Shown one piece after another: positions 15,868 to 24,810 of a stretch of 49,202 nucleotides of DNA. Source of the stretch: Donghicola sp041224595. Lineage in GTDB: Bacteria; Pseudomonadota; Alphaproteobacteria; Rhodobacterales; Rhodobacteraceae. Within the stretch, counting starts at the first letter, position 1. Every line of letters begins with the position of its first letter. The position numbers and the translations under genes are program-made. Under the pieces are notes generated by a model. The model saw only the letters and a program-made list of their open reading frames with translations. It was not told the origin of the DNA and did not search any database. The stretch spans positions 1 to 49,202 of the forward strand of contig NZ_JBGFGN010000153.1 in the NCBI RefSeq assembly GCF_041224595.1, written 5' to 3'.

Positions 15868-17862
15868 ATGACTGTGCAAACACCTGTTCAAGTCGACGAA
15901 ACCACAATGGCCAACGCCATCCGCGCCCTGACCATGGACGCGGTGCAGGCCGCAAACTCGGGCCACCCCGGCGCGCCCATGGGGCTGGCCGATGTAGCGA
16001 CGGTTCTGTTCAACCGCTTTGTCAAAGTGGACCCCGCCGACCACAAATGGCCTGACCGTGACCGCTTTGTGATGAGCGCGGGGCATGGATCGATGCTGGT
16101 CTATGCGATCAACCATCTGCTGGGCTATGCGGACATGGACTCGGACCAGTTGCGGAACTTCCGCCAGATGGGCTCGCGCACTGCAGGCCACCCCGAATAT
16201 GGCCACGCCATGGGGATCGAGACTACCACCGGCCCGCTGGGGCAGGGAATTTCGACAGCCGTCGGCATGGCTTTGGCCGAGCGGATGCACAATGCGCGCT
16301 TCGGCGATGACTTGGTCGATCACTTTACCTATGTGCTGGCCGGTGACGGCTGCCTCATGGAAGGGATCAGCCACGAGGCCATCGACTTGGCTGGCCATCT
16401 GGGCTTGGGGCGTCTGGTCGTCTTCTGGGACGACAACCGCATCACCATTGACGGGCCAACCGACCTGTCCACCAGCATGGACCAGCGCGCACGCTTCGAG
16501 GCCGCAGGCTGGCACGTGCAGGCTGTGGATGGTCACAACCCCGAAGCCATCGCCCGTGTCATTGAAAACGCCCGCAAAGATCTGCGCCCGTCGCTGATTG
16601 CTTGCCGAACGACCATTGGCAAGGGTGCGCCCAACATGCAGGGCAGCCACAAGGTGCACGGATCGCCCCTTGGTGCAGACGAAATCGCAGCGACCCGCGA
16701 CGCTTTGAATTGGCCGCACGATCCGTTCGTGGTCCCGACCGAGGTGAAGGCCGCTTGGGAAGCCATCGCTGCCCGTGGTGCCAACGCTCGCGCCAACTGG
16801 ACCGCCCGCAAGGACGCCAGCCCGCTGGCCGCAGACTTTGACCGTTCGCTCGCCGCTCCGGACGCGCAGGGTCTGAACGCCGCGATCACCGCCTACAAGC
16901 GCCGCTTGTCCAAGGACCAGCCCAAGGTCGCCACGCGCAAAGCCTCGGAAATGGCGCTGGAGGTGGTGAATGCCACGCTGCCCAACTCCGTGGGCGGGTC
17001 TGCTGATCTGACTGGATCGAACAACACCCGTACCAGCGCGATGAAGCCTGTGAACCGCAACGACTACAGTGGCGACTACATCCACTATGGCATCCGCGAG
17101 CACGGCATGGCCGCTGCGATGAACGGGATCGCGCTGCACGGCGGTTTCTTTACCTATGGCGGCACGTTTCTGGCTTTTGCCGACTACTGCCGCCCGTCGA
17201 TCCGTCTGTCTGCGCTGATGGGGGTGCCGCTCGCCTATGTGATGACCCACGACTCGATTGGTCTGGGAGAGGACGGGCCGACCCACCAGCCGGTGGAAAC
17301 CATCGCATCCCTGCGGGCCATGCCGAACCTGACCGTGTTCCGTCCCGCAGACGCCGTGGAAACTGCTGAAGCATGGGAGCTGAGCGCCACGTCCGAGGCC
17401 ACGCCGACCCTGCTATGCCTGTCGCGTCAGAACCTGCCGACCCTGCGCACCACGCACACCGACAGCAACCTGACCGCCCGCGGAGCCTATGTGCTGCGGG
17501 AAACGGCGGGGGCAAGGGATGTGACGCTGATCGCCACAGGGTCCGAAGTCGAGATCGCCCTAAAGGCTGCAGACCTGCTGGCCGCCGATGGCATCTGCGC
17601 CGCCGTGGTCTCTGCCCCCAGCTTCGAGCTGTTCGCGGCCCAACCCGCCGCCTACCGCGTGCTGGTCCGTGGCACCGCCCCCCGCGTGGGGGTCGAGGCT
17701 GCGATCCGTCAGGGATGGGAGCTGTTCTTGGAACGCAGCGACGGCTTTGTCGGGATGACCGGCTTTGGCGCCAGCGCGCCTGCGGACGAGCTGTACCGCC
17801 ACTTTAACATCACTGCCGAGGCCATCGCCGCTTCGGCCAAGAAGCAAATCAACAAGGGATAA
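15868..17862 (+). CDS. cbbT: Transketolase
   Basis: A thiamine-diphosphate enzyme that moves two-carbon units between sugar phosphates in the regenerative phase of the Calvin cycle. The 664-residue protein has the N-terminal NSGHPGAPMGLADVATVLF, the TPP-binding GDGCLMEGISHEA with downstream WDDNRITIDG, and the pyrimidine-domain GIREHGMAAAMNG and HDSIGLGEDGPTHQP. It is full length for the family. The ATG at 15868 follows TGAGGAGG; an upstream in-frame ATG at 15832 lies inside cbbP and is not needed. It sits ten bases after cbbP. Confidence 0.96.
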   Translation: MTVQTPVQVDETTMANAIRALTMDAVQAANSGHPGAPMGLADVATVLFNRFVKVDPADHKWPDRDRFVMSAGHGSMLVYAINHLLGYADMDSDQLRNFRQMGSRTAGHPEYGHAMGIETTTGPLGQGISTAVGMALAERMHNARFGDDLVDHFTYVLAGDGCLMEGISHEAIDLAGHLGLGRLVVFWDDNRITIDGPTDLSTSMDQRARFEAAGWHVQAVDGHNPEAIARVIENARKDLRPSLIACRTTIGKGAPNMQGSHKVHGSPLGADEIAATRDALNWPHDPFVVPTEVKAAWEAIAARGANARANWTARKDASPLAADFDRSLAAPDAQGLNAAITAYKRRLSKDQPKVATRKASEMALEVVNATLPNSVGGSADLTGSNNTRTSAMKPVNRNDYSGDYIHYGIREHGMAAAMNGIALHGGFFTYGGTFLAFADYCRPSIRLSALMGVPLAYVMTHDSIGLGEDGPTHQPVETIASLRAMPNLTVFRPADAVETAEAWELSATSEATPTLLCLSRQNLPTLRTTHTDSNLTARGAYVLRETAGARDVTLIATGSEVEIALKAADLLAADGICAAVVSAPSFELFAAQPAAYRVLVRGTAPRVGVEAAIRQGWELFLERSDGFVGMTGFGASAPADELYRHFNITAEAIAASAKKQINKG

Positions 17863-17869
17863 CAGTGTC

Positions 17870-18871
17870 ATGACAACCAAGGTTGCCATCAACGGCTTCG
17901 GCCGTATCGGGAGAAATGTGCTTCGCGCGATCGCAGAGTCGGGCCGCAATGACATCGAAGTGGTCGCGATCAACGATCTGGGGCCCGTGGAAATGAACGC
18001 CCATTTGCTGCAATTCGACAGCGTACATGGCCGTTATCCCGGTGAAGTCAAAACCGCTGGAAACGCCATCGATATCGGCCGTGGTCCTATCGAAGTCACT
18101 GCGATCCGCGATCCCAAAGATTTGCCTTGGGGCGGGGTGGACGTGGCGTTGGAATGCACCGGCATCTTTACCGACCGCAACAAAGCCGCCCTGCATTTAG
18201 AGAACGGGTCCAAACGTGTGCTGGTTTCGGCCCCTGCGACTGGTGTGGACCGCACCGTGGTGTTCGGCGTCAACCATCGCGATCTGACTGGCAGCGATAT
18301 CATTGTCTCGAACGCCTCGTGCACGACGAACTGTCTCTCCCCTGTGGCAAAGGTGCTGCACGAGGCGGTCGGGATCGAAAAAGGCTTCATGACCACCATC
18401 CACAGCTACACGGGCGATCAGCCCACGCTGGATACGATGCACAAGGACATGTACCGCGCTCGTGCGGCCGCCCTGTCGATGATCCCGACATCTACCGGCG
18501 CGGCCAAGGCCGTGGGTCTGGTTCTGCCCGAGCTGAACGGCAAGCTAGACGGTGTGGCAATCCGCGTACCGACCCCGAATGTGTCGGTCGTCGACCTGAC
18601 CTTTATGGCTAGCCGCGACACCACGGTAGACGAGGTGAACGCCGCCATCCGTGCTGCCGCTGACAGCGATCTGAAGGGCATCCTTGGCTACACCGATACG
18701 GCCAACGTCTCGATGGATTTCAACCACGATCCGCATTCGTCGATCTTCCACATGGACCAGACCAAAGTCATGGACGGCCGCATGGTCCGCATCCTGAGTT
18801 GGTACGACAACGAGTGGGGCTTCTCGAACCGGATGGCGGACACCGCCTGCGCCATGGGGAGGCTGATCTGA
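17870..18871 (+). CDS. gap: Glyceraldehyde-3-phosphate dehydrogenase
   Basis: The protein reduces 1,3-bisphosphoglycerate in the Calvin cycle (or runs the glycolytic direction). The 333-residue protein has the NAD(P)-binding INGFGRIGRN (residues 7-16), the active-site SNASCTTNC with the catalytic cysteine, and the C-terminal WYDNEWGFSNRM. Asp33-equivalent (AINDL) is present, which in this family usually allows NAD binding. The ATG at 17870 is seven bases after the cbbT stop, with AAGGG as ribosome site. An upstream in-frame start at 17765 lies inside cbbT and adds no family-like sequence. Its stop overlaps the pgk start (TGATG). Confidence 0.96.
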   Translation: MTTKVAINGFGRIGRNVLRAIAESGRNDIEVVAINDLGPVEMNAHLLQFDSVHGRYPGEVKTAGNAIDIGRGPIEVTAIRDPKDLPWGGVDVALECTGIFTDRNKAALHLENGSKRVLVSAPATGVDRTVVFGVNHRDLTGSDIIVSNASCTTNCLSPVAKVLHEAVGIEKGFMTTIHSYTGDQPTLDTMHKDMYRARAAALSMIPTSTGAAKAVGLVLPELNGKLDGVAIRVPTPNVSVVDLTFMASRDTTVDEVNAAIRAAADSDLKGILGYTDTANVSMDFNHDPHSSIFHMDQTKVMDGRMVRILSWYDNEWGFSNRMADTACAMGRLI

Positions 18872-20076
18872 TGCTGCCTTCGATCATGGATGTGGATGTG
18901 CGGGGCAAGCGCGTGTTGGTGCGCGCCGACCTGAACGTGCCAGTGGACGAAGGCGTCGTGACCGATGCCACCCGCATCAACCGCTTTGCGGCGGGGATGA
19001 AGCCTCTACTGGAACGCGGCGCGCGGTTGGTGATCCTGACCCACTTTGGCCGTCCCAAGGTGAACGAGATGAACCCGGCCTATTCGGTGGACAAGCTGCG
19101 CCCCGCTTTGGCGCAGGCGCTGGGGACGTCGGTCGTGTTTTCCGATGTCTGCGGCGAAGAGTCTGCCGTGCTCCTGAGCAAGCGGTTAAAGGACGGCGAC
19201 GTCCTGCTCTGCGAGAACCTACGCTACAACCCGGGCGAGACCGCGAACGACCCTGCGTTCGCAGCCGCGCTGGCGCAGCTGGGGGATGTCTATGTGAATG
19301 ACGCTTTTAGCTGCGCGCACCGCAGCCATGCCTCGACCGAGGCGCTGGCGCGCATGTTGCCCGCCTATGCCGGACCGTTGCTGATCGAAGAGATGGAGGC
19401 GCTGACCTCCGCGTTGGAAGCGCCGCAACAGCCTGCTGTGGCCATCGTCGGCGGCGCCAAAGTGTCTAGCAAGATCGCTGTGTTGAAGAACCTGGTGATG
19501 AAGCTGGATCATGTGATCATCGGCGGGGGTATGGCGAACACCTTCCTCTATGCGGACGGTGCGCCGATGGGGCGGTCCTTGCACGAGGCCGATCAGGTCG
19601 AGACCGTGCAGGAAATCCGCAAGCTGGCCGAAAAATCCGGCTGCCAGATCCATCTGCCCGAGGATTTGGTCATCGCGACCGAGTTCAAGGCCGGCGCCGA
19701 GAACCGTGTTGTCGGGGCGCATGAATGTACGGCCGGTGCAATGATTTTGGATGCCGGCCCGCGCGCGCTCTCGAACTTCCAACGGGTTCTGAGCGAATGC
19801 CGCACGATCCTGTGGAACGGGCCTTTGGGTGCGTTCGAAATCCCGCCCTTTGACCACGCCACGAACCAACTGGCCCGCACCGCCGCCGCTCTGACGCGGC
19901 AGGGCCGTGCGACCAGCGTCGCGGGCGGGGGCGATACGGTGGCCGCCCTGAACGGCGCCGCTGTGACCCAAGACTTTACCTACGTGTCCACCGCCGGTGG
20001 CGCATTTCTGGAATGGCTGGAGGGCAAGACCCTTCCCGGTATCGCGGCCCTGCAAGGGGCAGCCAAGGCAGCCTGA
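18871..20076 (+). CDS. pgk: Phosphoglycerate kinase
   Basis: Phosphorylates 3-phosphoglycerate from RubisCO to 1,3-bisphosphoglycerate with ATP. The 401-residue protein has RADLNVPVDEG (19-29), the HFGRPK substrate loop, the IVGGAKVSSK hinge region, WNGPLGAFE and the C-terminal SVAGGGDTVAAL nucleotide site. Length and motifs are complete. Its ATG overlaps the gap stop codon by one base (TGATG), and GGGGAGG precedes it, so gap and pgk are translationally coupled. It is followed by fba after 16 bases. Confidence 0.96.
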   Translation: MLPSIMDVDVRGKRVLVRADLNVPVDEGVVTDATRINRFAAGMKPLLERGARLVILTHFGRPKVNEMNPAYSVDKLRPALAQALGTSVVFSDVCGEESAVLLSKRLKDGDVLLCENLRYNPGETANDPAFAAALAQLGDVYVNDAFSCAHRSHASTEALARMLPAYAGPLLIEEMEALTSALEAPQQPAVAIVGGAKVSSKIAVLKNLVMKLDHVIIGGGMANTFLYADGAPMGRSLHEADQVETVQEIRKLAEKSGCQIHLPEDLVIATEFKAGAENRVVGAHECTAGAMILDAGPRALSNFQRVLSECRTILWNGPLGAFEIPPFDHATNQLARTAAALTRQGRATSVAGGGDTVAALNGAAVTQDFTYVSTAGGAFLEWLEGKTLPGIAALQGAAKAA

Positions 20077-20092
20077 GGGGGAGGAGACCAAC

Positions 20093-21172
20093 ATGGCACT
20101 GATTACCTTGAGACAACTGCTGGATCACGCGGCCGAGCATGGCTACGGCGTTCCGGCCTTTAACATCAACAACATGGAGCAGGGTCTGGCGATCATGCAG
20201 GCCGCCAAGGCGACAGGCTCGCCCGTGATCCTTCAGGCCAGCCGTGGGGCGCGGTCTTATGCCGGTGACATCATGCTGCGCCACATGGTCGTGGCCCTGT
20301 CCGAGATGTACCCAGACAACCACATCGTGCTGCATCAGGACCACGGCAACAACGATGCCACCTGCCTGTCTGCGATTCGCCACGGGTTCACATCGGTGAT
20401 GATGGACGGCTCGCTGCACGAGGACATGAAGACCCCCGCCGACTTCGACTACAACGTCGAGATCACCGCGCGTGTCACCAAGGCCGCCCATGCGGTCGGT
20501 GCCTCGGTCGAGGGGGAGCTGGGTGTTCTGGGCTCGCTCGAAACCGGCGAGGCGGGCGAAGAGGATGGCTCTGGCGCGGTGGGCAAGCTGTCCCACGACC
20601 AGCTGCTGACAGACCCCGATCAGGCGGTCGAGTTCGTGATGGTCACACGCTGCGATGCGCTGGCGATTGCCTGCGGCACCTCCCACGGGGCCTACAAGTT
20701 CAGCCGCAAGCCCGATGGCGACATCCTGTCGATGGAGACCATCCGCCGGATCAACGAAAAGCTGCCCAACACCCATCTGGTGATGCACGGCTCTTCGTCG
20801 GTGCCTCAGGCGCTCCAAGACCTGATCAACGCCAATGGCGGCGAGATGCCCCAGACCTATGGCGTGCCGGTCGAAGAGATCGAGCGCGGCATCAAGATGG
20901 GCGTGCGCAAAGTCAATATCGACACCGACTGCCGCATGGCCATGACCGGCCAGTTCCGCAAGATCGCGACGGACAAGCCTGCCGAATTCGACCCGCGCAA
21001 GTTCCTGATCCCCGCGATGAAAGAGCTCGAGGATCTGTGCCGCGACCGCTTTGAACGCTTTGGCACTGCCGGTCAGTCGGACCGTATCAAACCCATTTCC
21101 ATGGATGACATGGCTCGTCGCTACGAGAGCGGCGCGCTTGATCCCCAAATCGCAGCTGCCCGCGCAGCGTGA
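20093..21172 (+). CDS. fba: Fructose-1,6-bisphosphate aldolase, class II
   Basis: A zinc-dependent aldolase joining triose phosphates to fructose 1,6-bisphosphate and, in the Calvin cycle, making sedoheptulose 1,7-bisphosphate. The 359-residue protein has VPAFNINN near the N-terminus, the zinc site LHQDHGNN (about 80-87), the VEGELGVLGSLE loop, the zinc-ligand regions CGTSHGAYK and VMHGSSSVP, and the GVRKVNIDTDCR phosphate site. GGGGGAGGAG lies just before the ATG at 20093. The residue count is usual for the cbbA type found in cbb operons. Confidence 0.96.
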   Translation: MALITLRQLLDHAAEHGYGVPAFNINNMEQGLAIMQAAKATGSPVILQASRGARSYAGDIMLRHMVVALSEMYPDNHIVLHQDHGNNDATCLSAIRHGFTSVMMDGSLHEDMKTPADFDYNVEITARVTKAAHAVGASVEGELGVLGSLETGEAGEEDGSGAVGKLSHDQLLTDPDQAVEFVMVTRCDALAIACGTSHGAYKFSRKPDGDILSMETIRRINEKLPNTHLVMHGSSSVPQALQDLINANGGEMPQTYGVPVEEIERGIKMGVRKVNIDTDCRMAMTGQFRKIATDKPAEFDPRKFLIPAMKELEDLCRDRFERFGTAGQSDRIKPISMDDMARRYESGALDPQIAAARAA

Positions 21173-21200
21173 ACCCGTCACGGCAGGAGGAGGCCACGAC

Positions 21201-22670
21201 ATGAACGACATGAGCAATCCCACCGAAATCAAGGACAAGAAAAAGCGCTATGCCGCAGGGGTCCTGAAGTACGCGCAGATGGGGTACTGGGACGGCGACT
21301 ACCAGCCCAAGGACACCGATGTGCTGGCCCTGTTCCGCATCACCCCGCAGGAGGGTGTGGACCCTATCGAGGCCGCGGCCGCTGTGGCGGGGGAATCCTC
21401 TACCGCAACGTGGACCGTGGTCTGGACCGACCGTTTGACCGCTGCGGACCAGTACCGCGCCAAGGCCTATCGCGTTGACCCCGTGCCCGGCCAGCCCGGC
21501 CAGTACTTTGCCTATGTGGCCTATGACCTGATCCTGTTCGAAGAGGGATCAATCGCGAACCTGACCGCATCCATCATCGGCAACGTGTTCAGCTTTAAAC
21601 CCCTAATGGCGGCACGTCTGGAGGACATGCGCTTTCCCGTCGCTTACGTCAAAACCTTTAAAGGGCCGCCCACCGGTCTGGTGGTCGAGCGTGAGCGTCT
21701 GGACAAGTTCGGCAAGCCCCTGCTGGGCGCGACCACCAAGCCAAAGCTGGGTCTGTCGGGCAAGAACTATGGCCGCGTGGTTTACGAAGGTCTGAAGGGT
21801 GGCCTCGACTTCATGAAGGATGACGAGAACATCAACTCGCAGCCCTTCATGCACTGGCGTGACCGCTTCCTCTACTGCATGGAGGCCGTGAACAAAGCGA
21901 CCGCCGAAACCGGCGAGGTCAAAGGTCACTACCTGAACATCACTGCGGGCACGATGGAAGAGATGTACGCCCGCGCCGAGTTCGCCAAGCAGCTCGGGTC
22001 GGTTATCGTCATGGTCGATCTGATTGTGGGTTGGACCGCGATCCAGTCGATCAGCGAATGGTGCCGTGCCAACGATATGATCCTGCACATGCACCGCGCT
22101 GGTCACGGGACATACACCCGCCAGAAGAACCACGGCATCAGCTTCCGCGTGATCGCCAAGTGGCTGCGTCTGGCTGGCGTTGACCACCTGCACTGCGGCA
22201 CCGCAGTGGGCAAGCTGGAAGGCGACCCCATGACTGTTCAGGGCTATTACAACGTCTGCCGCGAGACCCATAACGGGGTCGATCTGCAGCGCGGGATCTT
22301 CTTTGAGCAGGATTGGGGCGACATCAAGAAGGTGATGCCTGTGGCGTCGGGCGGTATTCACGCAGGGCAGATGCACCAGTTGATCGATTTGTTCGGCGAC
22401 GATGTGGTGCTACAGTTCGGTGGCGGCACCATCGGTCACCCGATGGGCATTCAGGCGGGCGCAACAGCGAACCGTGTGGCGCTGGAAGCGATGATCCTGG
22501 CCCGCAACGAAGGCCGCGAGATCGCTGTCGAAGGTCCCGAAATCCTGCGTGAAGCGGCCAAGTGGTGCAAACCGCTGGAAGCGGCGCTCGATACTTGGGG
22601 CAACATCACTTTCAACTACACCTCGACGGATACCTCGGACTTTGTGCCGACGGCTGTTCCCGCGATGTAA
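21201..22670 (+). CDS. cbbL: RubisCO large subunit, red-type form I (IC/ID)
   Basis: Carboxylates and oxygenates RuBP. The 489-residue protein contains KPKLGLSGKNYGR with the catalytic lysine, GLDFMKDDEN with the lysine that is carbamylated (residue 206 here), the loop-6 region GGIHAGQMHQL, and HMHRAGHGTYTRQKNHG. The sequence GYWDGDYQPKDTDVLALFR near the start and the ending TSDFVPT are typical of red-type enzymes of proteobacteria, not of the green type. The ATG at 21201 follows AGGAGGAGG, and the upstream frame overlaps fba and is spurious. CbbX downstream is the matching activase for red-type enzymes. Confidence 0.98.
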   Translation: MNDMSNPTEIKDKKKRYAAGVLKYAQMGYWDGDYQPKDTDVLALFRITPQEGVDPIEAAAAVAGESSTATWTVVWTDRLTAADQYRAKAYRVDPVPGQPGQYFAYVAYDLILFEEGSIANLTASIIGNVFSFKPLMAARLEDMRFPVAYVKTFKGPPTGLVVERERLDKFGKPLLGATTKPKLGLSGKNYGRVVYEGLKGGLDFMKDDENINSQPFMHWRDRFLYCMEAVNKATAETGEVKGHYLNITAGTMEEMYARAEFAKQLGSVIVMVDLIVGWTAIQSISEWCRANDMILHMHRAGHGTYTRQKNHGISFRVIAKWLRLAGVDHLHCGTAVGKLEGDPMTVQGYYNVCRETHNGVDLQRGIFFEQDWGDIKKVMPVASGGIHAGQMHQLIDLFGDDVVLQFGGGTIGHPMGIQAGATANRVALEAMILARNEGREIAVEGPEILREAAKWCKPLEAALDTWGNITFNYTSTDTSDFVPTAVPAM

Positions 22671-22680
22671 GCCATTTGGT

Positions 22681-22699
22681 CGCGCGCCGGATGCGCGCG
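22681..22699 (+). other. Intercistronic hairpin between cbbL and cbbS
   Basis: A perfect seven-base-pair all-GC stem (22681-22687 with 22693-22699) with loop CGGAT lies between the RubisCO subunit genes. No T-run follows, so it is not a classical terminator. It could adjust the relative level of the two messages by protecting or processing the mRNA. The structure is seen; the role is inference. Confidence 0.5.
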
Positions 22700-22727
22700 C
22701 GGCCCCCGACATTCAGGAGATTTTACC

Positions 22728-23117
22728 ATGCGTATCACACAAGGCTGCTTCAGCTTTCTTCCCGATCTGAATGACGATCAGATCACCAAACAGGTCGAAT
22801 ACATTCTGGGCAAAGAGTGGGCGGTCAGTCTGGAATACACAGACGATCCGCACCCCCGGAATACTTACTGGGAGATGTGGGGCCACCCCATGTTCGACCT
22901 GCGCGACGCCAAGGGCGTGATGATGGAGCTGGACGAGTGCCGGAAGGCGAACCCCGACACCTACATCCGGATTCAAGCGTTCGACAACACGCGCGGCTTC
23001 GAGACCGTGATGATGAGCTTTATCGTCAATCGCCCCGAGGTCGAGCCGACATTCCACATGCAGCGCACCGACGTGGACGGACGGTCTCAGCGCTATGCGT
23101 GGGACGCGCGGCGCTGA
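22728..23117 (+). CDS. cbbS: RubisCO small subunit, red-type
   Basis: Caps the L8 core of form I RubisCO. The 129-residue protein begins MRITQGCFSFLPDL, has the conserved WAVSLEYTDDPHPRNTYW and MWGHPMFDL segments, and ends with a C-terminal extension (VNRPEVEPTFHMQR … YAWDARR). Such a C-terminal hairpin extension is a mark of red-type small subunits and assists assembly of the holoenzyme. AGGAGA precedes the ATG. It is 57 bases downstream of cbbL, separated by a GC hairpin. Confidence 0.97.
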   Translation: MRITQGCFSFLPDLNDDQITKQVEYILGKEWAVSLEYTDDPHPRNTYWEMWGHPMFDLRDAKGVMMELDECRKANPDTYIRIQAFDNTRGFETVMMSFIVNRPEVEPTFHMQRTDVDGRSQRYAWDARR

Positions 23118-23145
23118 ACTGGCTGGCCTTCGGGCTGGTTTGAGA

Positions 23146-23195
23146 GGCCGGGGGCGCTGCCCCCGGACCCCCGGAGTATTTTGGCAAAGATGAAA
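23146..23195 (+). repeat. GGGGGC hairpin + GGAGTATTTT intergenic element
   Basis: An eight-base-pair stem (CCGGGGGC 23148-23155, GCCCCCGG 23159-23166) with a three-base loop is followed by ACCCCCGGAGTATTTTGGCAAAGATGAA. I recall this combination of a GGGGGC/GCCCCC hairpin, then a GGAGTATTT-type box and AAAGATGAA, as a very frequent intergenic sequence in Rhodobacteraceae genomes. I find only this copy in the window. It may act as a partial terminator or an mRNA end stabiliser between cbbS and cbbX. Confidence 0.6.
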
Positions 23196-23203
23196 GAAGC
23201 AGG

Positions 23204-24124
23204 GTGATGGTTGAGGGCACTGTACAGACTGTCGATCTGGCGGCGGAATATGAGGCCTCGGGCGTGCGCGAGGTGCTGGAGGAGCTGGATCGCGAATTGA
23301 TCGGCTTGGCTCCGGTGAAGCAGCGCATTCGCGAGACGGCGGCTTTGCTGCTGGTCGACAAGGCGCGGCGCGAGATGGGGCTGTCGCAGGAGACGCCGAC
23401 CCTGCACATGTCGTTCACGGGCAATCCGGGGACGGGCAAGACCACTGTGGCGCGGATGATGGCGGGGCTGCTGCACCGCTTGGGCTATGTGCGCAAGGGG
23501 CATCTGGTGTCGGTGACGCGGGATGATCTGGTGGGCCAGTATATCGGCCACACGGCGCCCAAGACCAAAGAGGTTCTGAAGCGGGCCATGGGCGGCGTGC
23601 TGTTCATCGACGAGGCCTACTATCTATATAAGCCTGATAACGAGCGGGATTATGGCCAAGAGGCGATCGAGATCCTGCTGCAGGGGATGGAGAACAATCG
23701 CGACGATCTGGTGGTGATCATGGCGGGGTATGCGGACCGGATGGATCGGTTCTTTGCCGCCAATCCCGGTTTCCGGTCGCGGATCGGCCATCACATCGAT
23801 TTCCCCGATTATTCGGACGATGAACTGCTGCGGATTTCCCAATCCATGCTGGAGGGGCAGAGCTATGTCTTTGATCCCGAAGCCGAGGCGGCGATGGCAG
23901 AGTATATTTCGATGCGCCGGATGCAGCCCCATTTCGCCAATGCGCGGTCGATCCGGAATGCTTTGGACCGTGCGCGCTTGCGGCAGGCGAACAGGTTGTT
24001 TTCAGAGAGTAAGGGGCCGCTGGATGCGATGGCGTTGTCGACTATTACTGCGGCGGATTTGCGGGCCAGCCGCGTGTTTCAGGGCGGTCTGGATGTGGAC
24101 CGGATGCGGGAGGCTGCGGAATGA
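23204..24124 (+). CDS. cbbX: CbbX, red-type RubisCO activase (AAA+)
   Basis: CbbX hexamers thread the C-terminal tail of inhibited red-type RubisCO to release bound sugar phosphates. The 306-residue protein has Walker A GNPGTGKT (72-79), Walker B VLFIDE (131-136), the pore-loop region VGQYIGHTAPKT, and NPGFRSRIGHHIDFPDY with the arginine finger region. It is very close to the family over its whole length. AGGG just upstream is a weak ribosome site for the ATG at 23204. Its end overlaps rpe by four bases (ATGA). Its presence directly after a red-type cbbLS confirms the RubisCO class. Confidence 0.97.
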   Translation: MMVEGTVQTVDLAAEYEASGVREVLEELDRELIGLAPVKQRIRETAALLLVDKARREMGLSQETPTLHMSFTGNPGTGKTTVARMMAGLLHRLGYVRKGHLVSVTRDDLVGQYIGHTAPKTKEVLKRAMGGVLFIDEAYYLYKPDNERDYGQEAIEILLQGMENNRDDLVVIMAGYADRMDRFFAANPGFRSRIGHHIDFPDYSDDELLRISQSMLEGQSYVFDPEAEAAMAEYISMRRMQPHFANARSIRNALDRARLRQANRLFSESKGPLDAMALSTITAADLRASRVFQGGLDVDRMREAAE

Positions 24125-24798
24125 GTTTTGATCGGTCGGTAAAGATTGCTCCGTCCATTTTGTCGGCGGATTTTGCGAATTTCGGTCAGGAGATTCAGGC
24201 GATTGAAGCGCAGGGTGCGGATTGGGTGCATGTGGATGTGATGGACGGGCATTTCGTGCCGAACCTGACCTTTGGGCCGCCTGCGGTGAAGGCGTTTCGG
24301 CCCCATGTGAAAACCGTCATGGACGTGCATTTGATGATCGCGCCGGTGGACCCGTATATCGAGGCCTATGCCGACGCGGGGGCCGATGTTCTGACCGCCC
24401 ATATCGAAGCGGGGCCGCACAGTCACCGGACGCTTCAGGCCATTCGCGGGGCGGGGATGAAGGCGGGGATCGCGCTAAACCCCGGCACGCCTGCCGAAGC
24501 GGTCGCGCATCTGCTGGACCTGACGGACGTGGTCTGTGTGATGACGGTGAACCCCGGCTTTGGTGGCCAGAAGTTCATTGATATGACCGCCAAAATCCGA
24601 AGGCTACGCGAGATGATCGGCGACCGGCCCATCCATATCGAGATTGACGGCGGGGTGGACCCGACCACGGCGCCTTTGGTCGCAGCGGCGGGCGCCGATG
24701 TGCTGGTTGCCGGAAGTGCGGTGTTTCGCGGCGGGTCGGTGGACATCCCAGAGGTTTATGCCGCTAATATCGCGGCAATCCGCAACGCCTGTTCCTGA
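24121..24798 (+). CDS. rpe: Ribulose-phosphate 3-epimerase
   Basis: Interconverts xylulose 5-phosphate and ribulose 5-phosphate, feeding phosphoribulokinase. The 225-residue protein shows the TIM-barrel motifs of the family: IAPSILSADFANF (8-20), HVDVMDGHFVPNLTFG with metal ligands, DVHLMI, MTVNPGFGGQKFI, and EIDGGVDPTTAP. It overlaps cbbX (ATGA), so the two are translationally coupled. It corresponds to cbbE of other autotrophs. Confidence 0.96.
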   Translation: MSFDRSVKIAPSILSADFANFGQEIQAIEAQGADWVHVDVMDGHFVPNLTFGPPAVKAFRPHVKTVMDVHLMIAPVDPYIEAYADAGADVLTAHIEAGPHSHRTLQAIRGAGMKAGIALNPGTPAEAVAHLLDLTDVVCVMTVNPGFGGQKFIDMTAKIRRLREMIGDRPIHIEIDGGVDPTTAPLVAAAGADVLVAGSAVFRGGSVDIPEVYAANIAAIRNACS

Positions 24799-24810
24799 AG
24801 GAGACCTGCC

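Noticed and set aside
15811..17286. 491-codon minus-strand open frame opposite transketolase
   Set aside because: A mirror frame of cbbT with low-complexity Val/Gly/His/Arg composition and no domain. The same applies to 14379-15563, 11041-12345 and 19976-21238.
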